Assembly (NCBI GenBank): GCA_035534855.1
Contig: DATLRD010000027.1
Coordinates: forward strand, 1 to 64,000
DNA from: DATARH01 sp035534855
Lineage (GTDB): Bacteria; Pseudomonadota; Alphaproteobacteria; ATCC43930; CGMCC-115725
DNA: 64,000 nt
Direction of reading: 5' to 3'
Within the stretch, counting starts at the first letter, position 1. Each line of letters begins with the position of its first letter. Both the position numbers and the translations under genes were made by a program. The notes under the pieces are model-generated. The model was not told the DNA's origin, searched no databases, and saw only the letters and a program-made list of their open reading frames with translations. Shown one piece after another: positions 25,066 to 33,181 of the stretch.

Positions 25066-25902
25066 TCAGGCGCCGATCAGCGCCGGGTCGAACGCCCCTT
25101 CAAAGCTCAGCGCCGCCGGGCCGGTCATGATCACATGCCCGTCGCCGCGCCATTCGACCGAAAGGCTGCCGCCGTCTACGACGATCGTCGTGGCCCGGCC
25201 GCAAAGCCCGCGGCGATGCGCCGCCGCCAGCGCGGCGCAGGCGCCGCTGCCGCAAGCGAGCGTCAGACCGGCGCCCCGCTCCCATACCCTGAGCCGGATC
25301 GTGTCGCCGCCGCGCAGCGAGGCAACCCCGATGTTCGCTCGCTCTGGAAACAGCGGGTCGTGCTCGAGCGGCGGCCCCAGCCGCGCCAAATCGACCGCCT
25401 CGGCATCCGCAACAAAGAACGTCGCGTGCGGGTTGCCAAGGCTGGTGCAAACCGGGTCGACAAGCGGCCCGAGCGCCAGATCGACATGCAGCGTATCCAT
25501 CGGCCGCGCTAGCGGGATCTCGCGCCATTCGGTGCGCACCGGCCCCATATCGACCGAAACGCGCCCGTCATCGGCGATATCGGCGCCGAGCACCCCAACG
25601 ACGGTCTCTATCCGCACATGGGTCGCTGAGCTCTCCGACGCCAGCAGCGAGGCGATGCAGCGGGTCGCGTTGCCGCACGCCTCGGCGCCGCTACCATCGG
25701 CGTTGAGGATGCGCATGAACGCGTCTGCGCCGCCGTTATGCGGGCGCTCGATCACGATGATCTGGTCGCAGCCAACGCCGGTGTGACGATCTGCCAGCGC
25801 CCGCGCCGCCGCGGGGCCGATCGTGGCGCCGCCCCGGCGGTAGTCGAGCACGACAAAATCGTTGCCGAGCCCGTGCATCTTGCGAAACGGAATACGATCC
25901 AT
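25066..25902 (-). CDS. dapF: Diaminopimelate epimerase
   Basis: 278 residues. The enzyme interconverts LL- and meso-diaminopimelate in the cytoplasm for lysine and peptidoglycan synthesis. The two catalytic cysteines are in EACGNATRC near residue 76 and ACGSGACAALAAAHRRG near 215. The N-terminal KMHGLGNDFVVLD motif is also typical. Start ATG 25902 agrees with the family (MDRIPFRKMHGLGNDF). It is the first gene of the dapF-mtaB-ftsY transcription unit and is separated from mtaB by one base. Confidence 0.97.
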   Translation of the reverse strand: MDRIPFRKMHGLGNDFVVLDYRRGGATIGPAAARALADRHTGVGCDQIIVIERPHNGGADAFMRILNADGSGAEACGNATRCIASLLASESSATHVRIETVVGVLGADIADDGRVSVDMGPVRTEWREIPLARPMDTLHVDLALGPLVDPVCTSLGNPHATFFVADAEAVDLARLGPPLEHDPLFPERANIGVASLRGGDTIRLRVWERGAGLTLACGSGACAALAAAHRRGLCGRATTIVVDGGSLSVEWRGDGHVIMTGPAALSFEGAFDPALIGA

Positions 25903-25956
25903 GCCGCCGCTTATATGGCGGGGCGGGCGGCGCTGTCCAACGCGGCGGGCGCGATT

Positions 25957-26568
25957 CTAGCTGCGCCGTCGCGCCGTCCTGACCGGGTGGTGCCGAGACG
26001 CGGTGTGCCGAACGACGCGATGCGCGGCCACGTGGTGCGCGACCGCGTGGTGCACGGCGGCGCGATGCGCGGCGGCGCGATGCGCGACGAAATGATGCGC
26101 GGCGACGCGATGCACGGTGGCGACCCGCCTGGTGCGGACCACGGCATGGCCGGCATGACGCATCATCCGCTCACGGCCATGCACCTCATGCCGCGACGCA
26201 ACGCGCTGGTAAGCGACGCGCCGCTCGACGACCCGCCGCTTGACCACGCGGCGCACCACGACATGGCCATGGACTACACGGCGTACCACGACGTGGCGCA
26301 GCACGACGCGGCGCGACACCGCAAACCGCTCGGCACCGCCGCTGCGGTGCGACGGCCCGGAAACCATGCTCGGCCCTGGCCGCCGCGCGGCCGGGTGCTC
26401 GCCGGTAAACGGCTCGGCCTCGTTGCCGAAATAATTGGGCACGCCGGCCGGCGGCGTGAAATTCTTGGTGCCCGCGCTCATCTCGACGGCGCCCGCCGGC
26501 AGGCCGAACAGGCCGAGCGAGGCGGCAAGACAACAGGCGCGAAGGGCGCAGGTCAACGTGCTAGCCAT
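25957..26568 (-). CDS. Exported His/Arg/Val-rich repeat protein
   Basis: 203 residues from ATG 26568. A signal peptide is clear: MASTLTCALRACCLAASLGL, then GLPAGA with likely cleavage after Ala27. A short conserved-looking stretch (FTPPAGVPNYFGNEAEPF) follows, then about 120 residues of low complexity built from short His, Arg, Val and Ala units such as HRVVRH, RRVVHGH and AAHRAAVHH. The spaced histidines suggest metal or polyanion binding in the periplasm, which is inference. The AAGGG site is very close to the ATG. No family is recognised. A long opposite-strand frame over the same bases is a by-product of the biased composition. Confidence 0.6.
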   Translation of the reverse strand: MASTLTCALRACCLAASLGLFGLPAGAVEMSAGTKNFTPPAGVPNYFGNEAEPFTGEHPAARRPGPSMVSGPSHRSGGAERFAVSRRVVLRHVVVRRVVHGHVVVRRVVKRRVVERRVAYQRVASRHEVHGRERMMRHAGHAVVRTRRVATVHRVAAHHFVAHRAAAHRAAVHHAVAHHVAAHRVVRHTASRHHPVRTARRRS

Positions 26569-26623
26569 GCCCTTCCATAGCCGATAATGCCGATGCACGG
26601 AAAGCCCAAGCAGGACCGTCGGC

Positions 26624-27259
26624 TCAGCGGCGCCGCGCCTGCCACTCGGCCAAGCTCATCCGATCCATGCGAAACAGGTCGCTGGTGCGCGCATACCAGC
26701 CGCGACCGTGCATGCGCCCGATCAGCCCGATCTCGTCGGTTTTCACGTAGAGCTTCTCCGGGTCGATCAGGTCGTCGCGAATGTGGATGTGAATGACTCG
26801 GCCGACCTCGATCGTCGAATTGCCGCCGGTCGACAGCCCGGTGATGCGCCGGCATTCGAAGCTGACCGGCGCTTCGGCGATCCGCGGCGGCTGCACGCCG
26901 ATCGACGGCACGGCAGTCAGCCGGGCGATATCGAGCTCGCCGACATCGGCCGGGAAGTCGACCGCACAGATGTTCATCCGCTCGGCCAGCGCCTCGTCGA
27001 CCAGGTTAACGACGAACTCGCCGGTCTCGCGGATATTGTTCTCGGTGTCCTTGTAGCCGCCTTCGGCGCCGGTGCCGTTGATACCGAGCACGACGACCGG
27101 CGGATCAGAGCTCATCGCGTTGAAGAAGCTGAAGGGCGCGGCATTGACGTTGCCCTGCGCATCGACCGTCGTCGCCAGCGCGATCGGCCGCGGCACGATC
27201 GTGCTGATCATCAGCTTGTAGCCATCCTGGGTCGGCATCTTGGCGAGGTCGAAATGCAT
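26624..27259 (-). CDS. Flavin reductase-like protein (FMN-binding split barrel)
   Basis: 211 residues from ATG 27259 (MHFDLAKMPTQDGYKL). The family pattern is TIVPRPIALATTVDAQGNVNAAPFSFFNAMSSDPPVVVL, the flavin-binding split-barrel core, and the conserved NLVDEALAERMN segment. Such proteins reduce FMN or use it for small-molecule chemistry, and often serve oxygenases. A possible partner is one of the two luciferase-like enzymes at 18999-21166, though these are 6 kb away. It lies 63 bp downstream of the DHA2 pump gene on the same strand. Confidence 0.87.
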   Translation of the reverse strand: MHFDLAKMPTQDGYKLMISTIVPRPIALATTVDAQGNVNAAPFSFFNAMSSDPPVVVLGINGTGAEGGYKDTENNIRETGEFVVNLVDEALAERMNICAVDFPADVGELDIARLTAVPSIGVQPPRIAEAPVSFECRRITGLSTGGNSTIEVGRVIHIHIRDDLIDPEKLYVKTDEIGLIGRMHGRGWYARTSDLFRMDRMSLAEWQARRR

Positions 27260-27322
27260 GGTTCGGTTCTCCGCGATTCGATCAGATCGGTGCAGCAAGA
27301 GTGCCAGCCGGCCGGCGCGGCC

Positions 27323-28825
27323 TCAATCCGCCGCCGCCGGGCGGGGTGCGGGGCGCGGTGGGCGCAGCAGCAAAAGCAGCGGAAACGAGGCCAAGGTGAC
27401 GATCATCATCAGCTTGAAATCGTCGATGTAGGCGACCATCGCCGATTGCCGGGTCACCTCGGCATTGAGCGCCGCCACCCCGATCGGCGTCGTCAGGCTG
27501 TAGTGCCCGGCAAGGTACGGCGCGCGAGCCAGCGGGTTGTCCGGGCGCAGCCCCTCGACCAGCCGCGAATGCACGGCCTGAGTGTTTTCAACCAGCTGCG
27601 CCACGAGGATCGGAATGCCGACGCTGCCGCCGAGATTGCGCATCAGCCCGCGAATGGCGGTGCCCTGGGTCAATATGCGGCGCGGCAGGTTCGACAGCGC
27701 GATGATGTTGAGCGGCACCGCGGTGCAGCCAAAGCCGAGCCCCTGGATCAGCCCTGACACCACCACCAAGCGGATGTCCATCATCAGCGAGAACGAGGTC
27801 ATCTGCCAGCACGCGACCGTAAGCAGGATGAGCCCGGCGCCGAGAATCATCCGCATGTCCACACGGTTGATCAGCCGGGCGACGATAAGCATTCCGATCA
27901 TCGTGCCGATGCCGCGTGAGGCCATCGCCAGGCCGGTCGTCAACACCGGATAGTTCATCAGCTCCTGCAGCATCAGCGGCAATAGAGCCAGCGTGCCGTT
28001 CATCGTGATGCCGATCAGGAAGATCAGCACGGTGCCGGCAATGAAGGGGGTGTTCCTCAAGAGTTCACGGTTTAGAAACGAGCGGTCGGTCGCCGTCGCG
28101 GTGTGCACGGCCAGCAAATAGAGGGCCAGCAGACCGATTGTTGCCTCGATGCAGACCTCGGTCGAGCTGAACCAGTCCTTCAGCTCGCCGCGGTCGAGCA
28201 TCAATTGCAGCGCCGCGACCGCAAAGCTCAAGGTCACAAAGCCGAACGGATCAAACGGCTCGCGGTGCGCCGGGCGCGCCTCCCGGATGAACAGCGCGAT
28301 CCCGATCGCCGACAGGATGCCGACCGGCAGGTTGATGTAGAACACCCAGCGCCAGTTGAACGAGTCGGTCAGCAAGCCACCTAGCGGCGGGCCGGCGATT
28401 GGGCCGAGGATCGTGCCGAGGCTGAACACCGCCATTGCCTGGCCGTGCCGCTCGGGCGGATTAATCTGCAGCAGGGTCGCCTGCGACAGCGGCACCAGTG
28501 CGGCGCTGCCCAGCCCCTGCAGCACGCGAAAAAAGACGAGCTGCCCTAGGTTCTGCGCCGCGCCGCACAGCGCCGAGGCGAGCGTGAAGATGATCACCGA
28601 CCCGAGAAAGATGTATTTGATCCCGAAACGCCCGGCGAGCCAGCCGGTCAGCGGCATCGCGATCGCGGTCGACACGATGTACGAGGTCAGGACCCAGGCG
28701 ACCTGCTCGTGGTTCGCCGACATGGCGCCCTGAATATGCGCCAGCGCGACGTTGGCAATCGTATTGTCGAGCCCGCGCATGATCACCGACAGCATGATCG
28801 AGAAGGTAATGGCGGTGCGGTTCAT
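27323..28825 (-). CDS. DHA2-family (EmrB-like) multidrug efflux transporter
   Basis: 500 residues with about fourteen hydrophobic segments, as in the DHA2 drug:H+ antiporters. The first helix has the family pattern MLDNTIVN in altered form (MRGLDNTIANVALAHI). Motif A after helix 2 reads GWLAGRFGIKYIF, and the helix-5 antiporter motif LGGLLTDSFNWRWVFYINLPVG is intact. It exports hydrophobic compounds. No EmrA-type periplasmic adaptor is adjacent. The XRE regulator 42 bp upstream on the same strand is the likely controller. Confidence 0.88.
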   Translation of the reverse strand: MNRTAITFSIMLSVIMRGLDNTIANVALAHIQGAMSANHEQVAWVLTSYIVSTAIAMPLTGWLAGRFGIKYIFLGSVIIFTLASALCGAAQNLGQLVFFRVLQGLGSAALVPLSQATLLQINPPERHGQAMAVFSLGTILGPIAGPPLGGLLTDSFNWRWVFYINLPVGILSAIGIALFIREARPAHREPFDPFGFVTLSFAVAALQLMLDRGELKDWFSSTEVCIEATIGLLALYLLAVHTATATDRSFLNRELLRNTPFIAGTVLIFLIGITMNGTLALLPLMLQELMNYPVLTTGLAMASRGIGTMIGMLIVARLINRVDMRMILGAGLILLTVACWQMTSFSLMMDIRLVVVSGLIQGLGFGCTAVPLNIIALSNLPRRILTQGTAIRGLMRNLGGSVGIPILVAQLVENTQAVHSRLVEGLRPDNPLARAPYLAGHYSLTTPIGVAALNAEVTRQSAMVAYIDDFKLMMIVTLASFPLLLLLRPPRPAPRPAAAD

Positions 28826-28867
28826 CGCTGTCGGTCCGCCACCGCCTCCTCTCGTTTGCCGGTTGGC

Positions 28868-29689
28868 CTATGCGCCGGAGCCATTGTCCCGGGTTTTGAC
28901 CAGAATCGTCAATTTGATGTCTGCATGGCCGGCCAGACCAAACGTCACCTGCTGGTAGCGCAGGAACCCGTCGGCCGGATGGTTGAAGGTGCGCTCGCCG
29001 CCCTCGCGCCCAAGAACGCCGTGCTGGTGCCACAGCAGGGCGAATTCCGGGCTGCGCGCAGCGAGGTCGTCGATCAGCACGCGCAATCCCGGGTCGTTGA
29101 GGTGTGCGCCGCAATGCGCGCGGAATTCCGCGACGACCCGGCGGGCGCGCCGCTCCCAGTCGCAGATCAATCCGCGCGCCTCAGGCCCGAGAAAGATAAA
29201 GCGCAGCAGGTTGCACTCGCCCTCCCGGTCGAGCCAGCCGATAAACAGGCGCCCGGCCGCCGCATTCCAGCCGCGCGCATTCCACTCGCGGTCGAGGAGG
29301 TAGGCCGGGGCCGTGATGGCGTCGAGGCAGGCGCGTGGGCCCGGCGGCAATTCGTCGGCCGCGTCCGACTCCGGGTTAGGGTCGCGCTTGCCGGCTAGTT
29401 CGAACAGGTATTCGCGCTCGGCCCGGTCGAGCCGCAGCGCCCGGGCCAGCCGCGCCAGCGCGGTCGGCGACACCGACACGTCGCGCCCCTGCTCGATCCA
29501 AGTGTACCAAGTGGGGCTGAGCCCGGCGAGTTGCGCCACCTCCTCGCGTCGCAGCCCCGGGGTGCGCCGCCGCACCGCGCCGGCCAGCCCGACCGAGGCC
29601 GGCTTAACCCGCTCGCGCTGCGCCCTGACGAAATCGCCCAGTTCGCGACGGCGGGCGGCGGCATCGGCATTGAACTCGGCATTGAACAT
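28868..29689 (-). CDS. Helix-turn-helix regulator of the XRE/MmyB type
   Basis: 273 residues. The N-terminal XRE helix-turn-helix is clear: RRRTPGLRREEVAQLAGLSP then TWYTWIEQGRD near 42-72. A C-terminal MmyB-like ligand-binding region follows, with DREWNARGWNAAAGRLF near 130 and the FNHPADGFLRYQQVTFGLAG block near 240. Such regulators usually control a neighbouring dehydrogenase or efflux gene. It starts a unit with the DHA2 pump 42 bp downstream. The short gap and shared strand support a regulator-pump operon. Confidence 0.88.
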   Translation of the reverse strand: MFNAEFNADAAARRRELGDFVRAQRERVKPASVGLAGAVRRRTPGLRREEVAQLAGLSPTWYTWIEQGRDVSVSPTALARLARALRLDRAEREYLFELAGKRDPNPESDAADELPPGPRACLDAITAPAYLLDREWNARGWNAAAGRLFIGWLDREGECNLLRFIFLGPEARGLICDWERRARRVVAEFRAHCGAHLNDPGLRVLIDDLAARSPEFALLWHQHGVLGREGGERTFNHPADGFLRYQQVTFGLAGHADIKLTILVKTRDNGSGA

Positions 29690-29803
29690 GGTGCATCAGA
29701 TACCATGATAACTTTACTCCTTAAACCGGTACCATGGCGGTGCTACTGAGTCATGGTCCGCGCGATGGCATGGCGGCTGAGAAGGCGGAACTGCGAGGCG
29801 GAA

Positions 29804-29832
29804 TTGACACTGCGCCCCCCCGAGACTAGCGT
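29804..29832 (+). promoter_or_regulatory. Putative sigma70 promoter of ffh
   Basis: TTGACA at 29804-29809 is followed after 17 bases by TAGCGT at 29827-29832. The -35 is perfect and the -10 weak (three of six). It faces ffh, with a predicted start near 29839 and a leader of about 110 bases that contains two hairpins. No transcript data. Confidence 0.5.
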
Positions 29833-29864
29833 CCGCCTGCGGCTTCACTGGAAGTGCGCAAACG

Positions 29865-29913
29865 GCCCCCGTGTGGGGGCGGCCAGTCCGCGAGTTTCGC
29901 GCACTGGCTTTTT
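29865..29913 (+). terminator. Tandem hairpins with U-tract in the ffh leader
   Basis: Two hairpins lie in the ffh leader: GCCCCC-GTGT-GGGGGC (29865-29880), then GCCAGT-C-CGCG with loop AGTTT and the matching CGCG-C-ACTGGC (29882-29908), followed by TTTTT (29909-29913). The second has the form of an intrinsic terminator in the sense direction, 36 bases before the ffh ATG. AGTGCGC at 29853-29859 could pair with GCGCACT in the 3' arm and open the terminator, so attenuation is possible. Confidence 0.55.
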
Positions 29914-29949
29914 GTCATGCGCCGCTGGGCGCGAAACTAGAGGCCCGGG

Positions 29950-31341
29950 ATGTTCGAGAGCCTGAGCACCCGTCTCAACGATGTGTTCGACCGGCTGCGC
30001 CGGCGCGGCACGCTGAGCGAAGACGATGTCGGCGCCGCGTTGCGCGAAATCCGCGTCGCGCTGCTCGAAGCCGATGTCGCGCTGCCGGTGGTGCGCGACT
30101 TCGTGGCGGCGGTGCGCGAGCAGGCAGTCGGCCAGGCAGTGCTCCGCTCGGTGACGCCGGGCCAGATGGTGGTCAAGATCGTCCACGACCACCTCGTCGG
30201 CGTGCTGAGCGGCGGTGAGGCGCCGGGCAGTGGCCCAACAGAAATGCAAGGGGGGCTCGACCTCAACGCGCCGGCACCGGTCGCGGTGATGCTGGTCGGG
30301 CTGCAAGGCTCAGGCAAGACCACGACCGCAGCCAAGATCGCGCTGCGCCTCAAGACCCGCGGGCGCAAAAAGGTACTGATGGCATCGCTCGACGTACAGC
30401 GGCCGGCGGCGCAGGAGCAGCTCGCCCAACTCGGCCGCCAAATCGACGTTGCGACGCTGCCGATCGTGCCCGCCGAGCGCCCGGTCGCGATCACCCACCG
30501 CGCGCTGCAGACCGCGCGCAGCGAGGGCTACGACGTTGTGCTGCTCGACACCGCCGGGCGGCTGCACGTGAACGAAGAGCTGATGCTCGAGGTCGCGGCG
30601 GTGCGCGACGCGGCGACGCCGCACCAGACGCTGCTTGTCGCCGATTCGATGACCGGCCAGGACGCGGTCAACGTCGCCAAATCGTTTGCCGAGCGGGTCG
30701 GGCTGACCGGCATCGTGCTGACCCGCACCGACGGCGACGCGCGCGGCGGCGCCGCGCTATCGATGCGCGCTATTACCGGCAAGCCGATCGTCTTCATCGG
30801 CACCGGCGAAAAGATCGACGCGCTCGAGCCGTTCCACCCGGACCGGGTCGCCGGCCGCATCCTCGGCATGGGCGATGTCGTCTCGCTGGTCGAGAAGGCA
30901 GCCGAGACCGCCGACAAGGACGAGACCGAGCGACTCGCCGCCAAGTTCGAGCAGGGCCAGTTCGATCTCGACGACCTCGCCGGGCAGCTGCGCCAGCTGC
31001 GCCGCATGGGCGGGATGAACAGCATGCTCGGCATGCTGCCCGGGATCGGCAAGATCAAGCGCCAGATCGACGCCGCCAATCTCGACGAGAAGCTGTTGAT
31101 CCGCCAGGAGGCGATCATCTCATCGATGACTCGGCGCGAGCGCAAAAACCCCAAGCTGCTCAACGCCTCGCGCCGGCTGCGCATCGCCGCCGGCTCGGGC
31201 ACGTCGGTGCAGGAGATCAACCGGCTCTTGAAGCAGTACCAGGAGATGTCCGGGATGATGAAAAAGATGAAAAAGCTTGGCCAGCGCGGCCTGATGCGGC
31301 ACGGGCTGTCGGCCCTGATGCCGGGCGGCATGCGTCATTAG
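29950..31341 (+). CDS. ffh: Signal recognition particle protein Ffh
   Basis: 463 residues. N and G domains come first: VGLQGSGKTTTAAKIAL near 117-133, DVQRPAAQEQL near 150, DTAGRLHVNEE near 198 and TRTDGDARGG near 257. The methionine-rich M domain, with MGGMNSMLGMLPGIGK and GMMKKMKKLGQRG stretches near the C-terminus, binds 4.5S RNA and signal sequences. Start ATG 29950 (MFESLSTRL) with an AGAGG element 8 bases upstream. Fifth-gene context: ffh-rpsP-rimM-trmD-rplS. The 4.5S RNA gene was not found in this window. Confidence 0.98.
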   Translation: MFESLSTRLNDVFDRLRRRGTLSEDDVGAALREIRVALLEADVALPVVRDFVAAVREQAVGQAVLRSVTPGQMVVKIVHDHLVGVLSGGEAPGSGPTEMQGGLDLNAPAPVAVMLVGLQGSGKTTTAAKIALRLKTRGRKKVLMASLDVQRPAAQEQLAQLGRQIDVATLPIVPAERPVAITHRALQTARSEGYDVVLLDTAGRLHVNEELMLEVAAVRDAATPHQTLLVADSMTGQDAVNVAKSFAERVGLTGIVLTRTDGDARGGAALSMRAITGKPIVFIGTGEKIDALEPFHPDRVAGRILGMGDVVSLVEKAAETADKDETERLAAKFEQGQFDLDDLAGQLRQLRRMGGMNSMLGMLPGIGKIKRQIDAANLDEKLLIRQEAIISSMTRRERKNPKLLNASRRLRIAAGSGTSVQEINRLLKQYQEMSGMMKKMKKLGQRGLMRHGLSALMPGGMRH

Positions 31342-31383
31342 TCAGATTTATGACCAGGAAAAACTTTTGCTGAGAGGCTATTG

Positions 31384-31740
31384 ATGTCGTTGAAAATCCG
31401 GTTGGCCCGCGGCGGCGCGAAAAAGCGACCGTTTTACAGCATCGTCGTCGCCGACGCGCGCAGCCCGCGCGATGGGCGCTTTATCGAAAAGCTCGGCACC
31501 TACAATCCGATGCTGGCGCGCGACCACGCCGACCGCGTGACGCTGAAGACCGAGCGCATCCAGCACTGGCTCGGCGTCGGCGCCCAGCCGACCGATCGGG
31601 TGGCGCGCTTCCTCGGCGATGCGGGGCTGGCCGAAAAGCCGGCGCGGCGCGAGACGCCGGCTAAATCGGCGCCGAAGGCCAAGGCCCAGGCGCGTGCCAA
31701 GGAAGCCGCCGAAGCCGCCGCCGCGGCGCGCGGCGCCTGA
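31384..31740 (+). CDS. rpsP: 30S ribosomal protein S16
   Basis: 118 residues from ATG 31384 (MSLKIRLARGGAKKRPFYSIV), the standard S16 start; a TTG one codon earlier is not needed. A GAGAGG element lies about 8 bases upstream. The core ends near residue 80; a 35-residue Lys/Ala-rich tail (AEKPARRETPAKSAPKAK) follows, longer than in E. coli but common in alphaproteobacteria. S16 binds 16S rRNA early in 30S assembly. The next gene, rimM, is separated by a palindromic repeat at 31777-31896. Confidence 0.97.
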   Translation: MSLKIRLARGGAKKRPFYSIVVADARSPRDGRFIEKLGTYNPMLARDHADRVTLKTERIQHWLGVGAQPTDRVARFLGDAGLAEKPARRETPAKSAPKAKAQARAKEAAEAAAAARGA

Positions 31741-31776
31741 CGCCGAGGACTTAGGCTACGCCAATGGTCTCCACCC

Positions 31777-31896
31777 GTCATTCCGAGGAGCGTCAGCGGC
31801 GCGAATCTGGAATCCAACACTCCGCCGCAGCGCCCGTCGAGGCCGCGGCCGAGCTGCTGGATTCCAGATCTGACGCTGCGGGTCATGCCGGAATGG
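31777..31896 (+). repeat. Palindromic repeat element between rpsP and rimM (R1)
   Basis: A 120-bp element bounded by inverted arms of about 40 bases. The left arm begins GTCATTCCGAGGAGCGTCAG at 31777 and the right arm ends CATGCCGGAATGG at 31896. Both arms carry AATCTGGAATCCA or its complement toward the centre. The sequence has the look of the short dispersed palindromes common in alphaproteobacteria. The right arm contains the rimM ATG (31893-31895), and the whole element is open in frame with rimM. Confidence 0.75.
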
Positions 31897-32459
31897 CGGC
31901 TGATCGGGCCAATCTCTCACGACGCCGCGTCTGCCTCGGCGTCGTCACCGGGGCGCATGGGGTGCGCGGTGCGGTCAAGCTCAAGAGCTTTACCCAGGAG
32001 CCAGCCGACATCGCGCGCTACGGCCCGCTTGAAGACGAAAGCGGCACGACGCACTACACGGTTCGGCTGGTCGGCAATGCCAAAGGGGTGCTGATCGCCA
32101 TATTGTCGGGCATCGCCGATCGCGATCGCGCCGAGGCGCTGCGCGGCGCCCGGCTTTATTTGCCGCGCGATGCGTTGCCGCCGACCGAGGACGACGAATA
32201 CTACCACGCCGATCTGATCGGCCTCGCGACGCTAGACACTGAGGGCAACCGGGTTGGCGAGGTGTGTGCGGTACACGATTTCGGCGCCGGTGCCACGCTG
32301 GAGGTCACCCGGCCCGCCGGACAGCCGATCATGGTACCGTTCACCCGCGCGGCGGTGCCGGTCGTTGATTTCGCCGGCGGGCATATCGTGATCGACCCGC
32401 CCGAAGGGCTCGTCGCCGAGCCGCCGGCGCGCCGCGCCCGTGCTAAGGCCCCAGCATGA
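31893..32459 (+). CDS. rimM: Ribosome maturation factor RimM
   Basis: 188 residues from ATG 31893. RimM binds S19 and assists assembly of the 30S head. The N-terminal barrel begins CLGVVTGAHGVRGAVKLKSFT, and the PRC-barrel with EYYHADLIGLATLDTEG follows near residue 100. No ATG, GTG or TTG lies between 31893 and this conserved block, so translation starts either inside the repeat or from ATG 31764 upstream, which would add 43 repeat-encoded residues without a stop. Overlaps trmD by four bases. Confidence 0.9.
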   Translation: MAADRANLSRRRVCLGVVTGAHGVRGAVKLKSFTQEPADIARYGPLEDESGTTHYTVRLVGNAKGVLIAILSGIADRDRAEALRGARLYLPRDALPPTEDDEYYHADLIGLATLDTEGNRVGEVCAVHDFGAGATLEVTRPAGQPIMVPFTRAAVPVVDFAGGHIVIDPPEGLVAEPPARRARAKAPA

Positions 32460-33181
32460 CCTGGACCGCGACCGTGCTGACGATCTTTCCCGAGATGCTG
32501 CCCGGGCCGCTCGGCCATTCGCTGGCCGGCAAGGCGCTGCGCGAGGGGCTGTGGCGGCTCGACACGGTCGATATCCGCAATTTTGCGCGCGACCGGCACC
32601 GCTCGGTCGACGATGCGCCGTTCGGCGGTGGACCGGGCATGGTGATGCGCCCCGACGTGCTCGACGCGGCGATCGCCGGGTCGGGCGGAATCGGTCCGCT
32701 GATCAACCTGTCGCCGCGCGGCCGGCCGCTCGACCAGCAGCGCGTCCGCGCTCTTGCCGCGCAGCCCGGCGTGACGCTGATCTGCGGCCGGTTCGAAGGT
32801 ATCGACGAGCGCCTAATGGAAGCCCGCGCGGTCGAGGAAGTGAGCCTCGGCGATTTCGTGCTATCGGGCGGCGAGCCGGCGGCGATCGCGCTGGTCGACG
32901 CCTGCGTGCGCCTGCTGCCCGGCGTCGTCGGCTGCGCCGACACGCTCGCCGAGGAAAGCTTTGGCGACGATTTGCTCGAATACCCGCATTACACCCGGCC
33001 GCAGCACTGGCAGGGGCGGAACGTTCCCGAGGTACTGGTCTCGGGCGACCACCAGCTCGTCCGCGACTGGCGGCGCCAGATGGCCGAGCGCCTGACCCGC
33101 GAGCGTCGCCCCGACCTGTGGGCGCGCCACATCGCTAATCGACCGGCCGCGCCGGCCTCCGCAAAAGAGGTGACCCAATGA
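32456..33181 (+). CDS. trmD: tRNA (guanine37-N1)-methyltransferase
   Basis: 241 residues of the SPOUT class with the trefoil knot. Typical elements are VLTIFPEMLPGPL at the start, FGGGPGMVMRPDVL near 60, ICGRFEGIDERL near 112 and YTRPQHWQGRNVPEVL near 178, which together form the SAM-binding knot and the guanine-37 site. It makes m1G37 in tRNAs that read CNN codons and prevents frameshifting. Overlaps by four bases both rimM upstream and rplS downstream. Confidence 0.98.
   Translation: MTWTATVLTIFPEMLPGPLGHSLAGKALREGLWRLDTVDIRNFARDRHRSVDDAPFGGGPGMVMRPDVLDAAIAGSGGIGPLINLSPRGRPLDQQRVRALAAQPGVTLICGRFEGIDERLMEARAVEEVSLGDFVLSGGEPAAIALVDACVRLLPGVVGCADTLAEESFGDDLLEYPHYTRPQHWQGRNVPEVLVSGDHQLVRDWRRQMAERLTRERRPDLWARHIANRPAAPASAKEVTQ

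Noticed and set aside
25738..26580. 280-codon plus-strand frame opposite the His/Arg/Val-rich gene and dapF
   Set aside because: It lacks a signal peptide and family motifs and overlaps dapF. The minus-strand reading has a clear signal peptide.
29690..29949. 4.5S RNA gene upstream of ffh
   Set aside because: The conserved GGAAGGAAGCAGCC-type loop of SRP RNA is not present; only the two hairpins described were seen.
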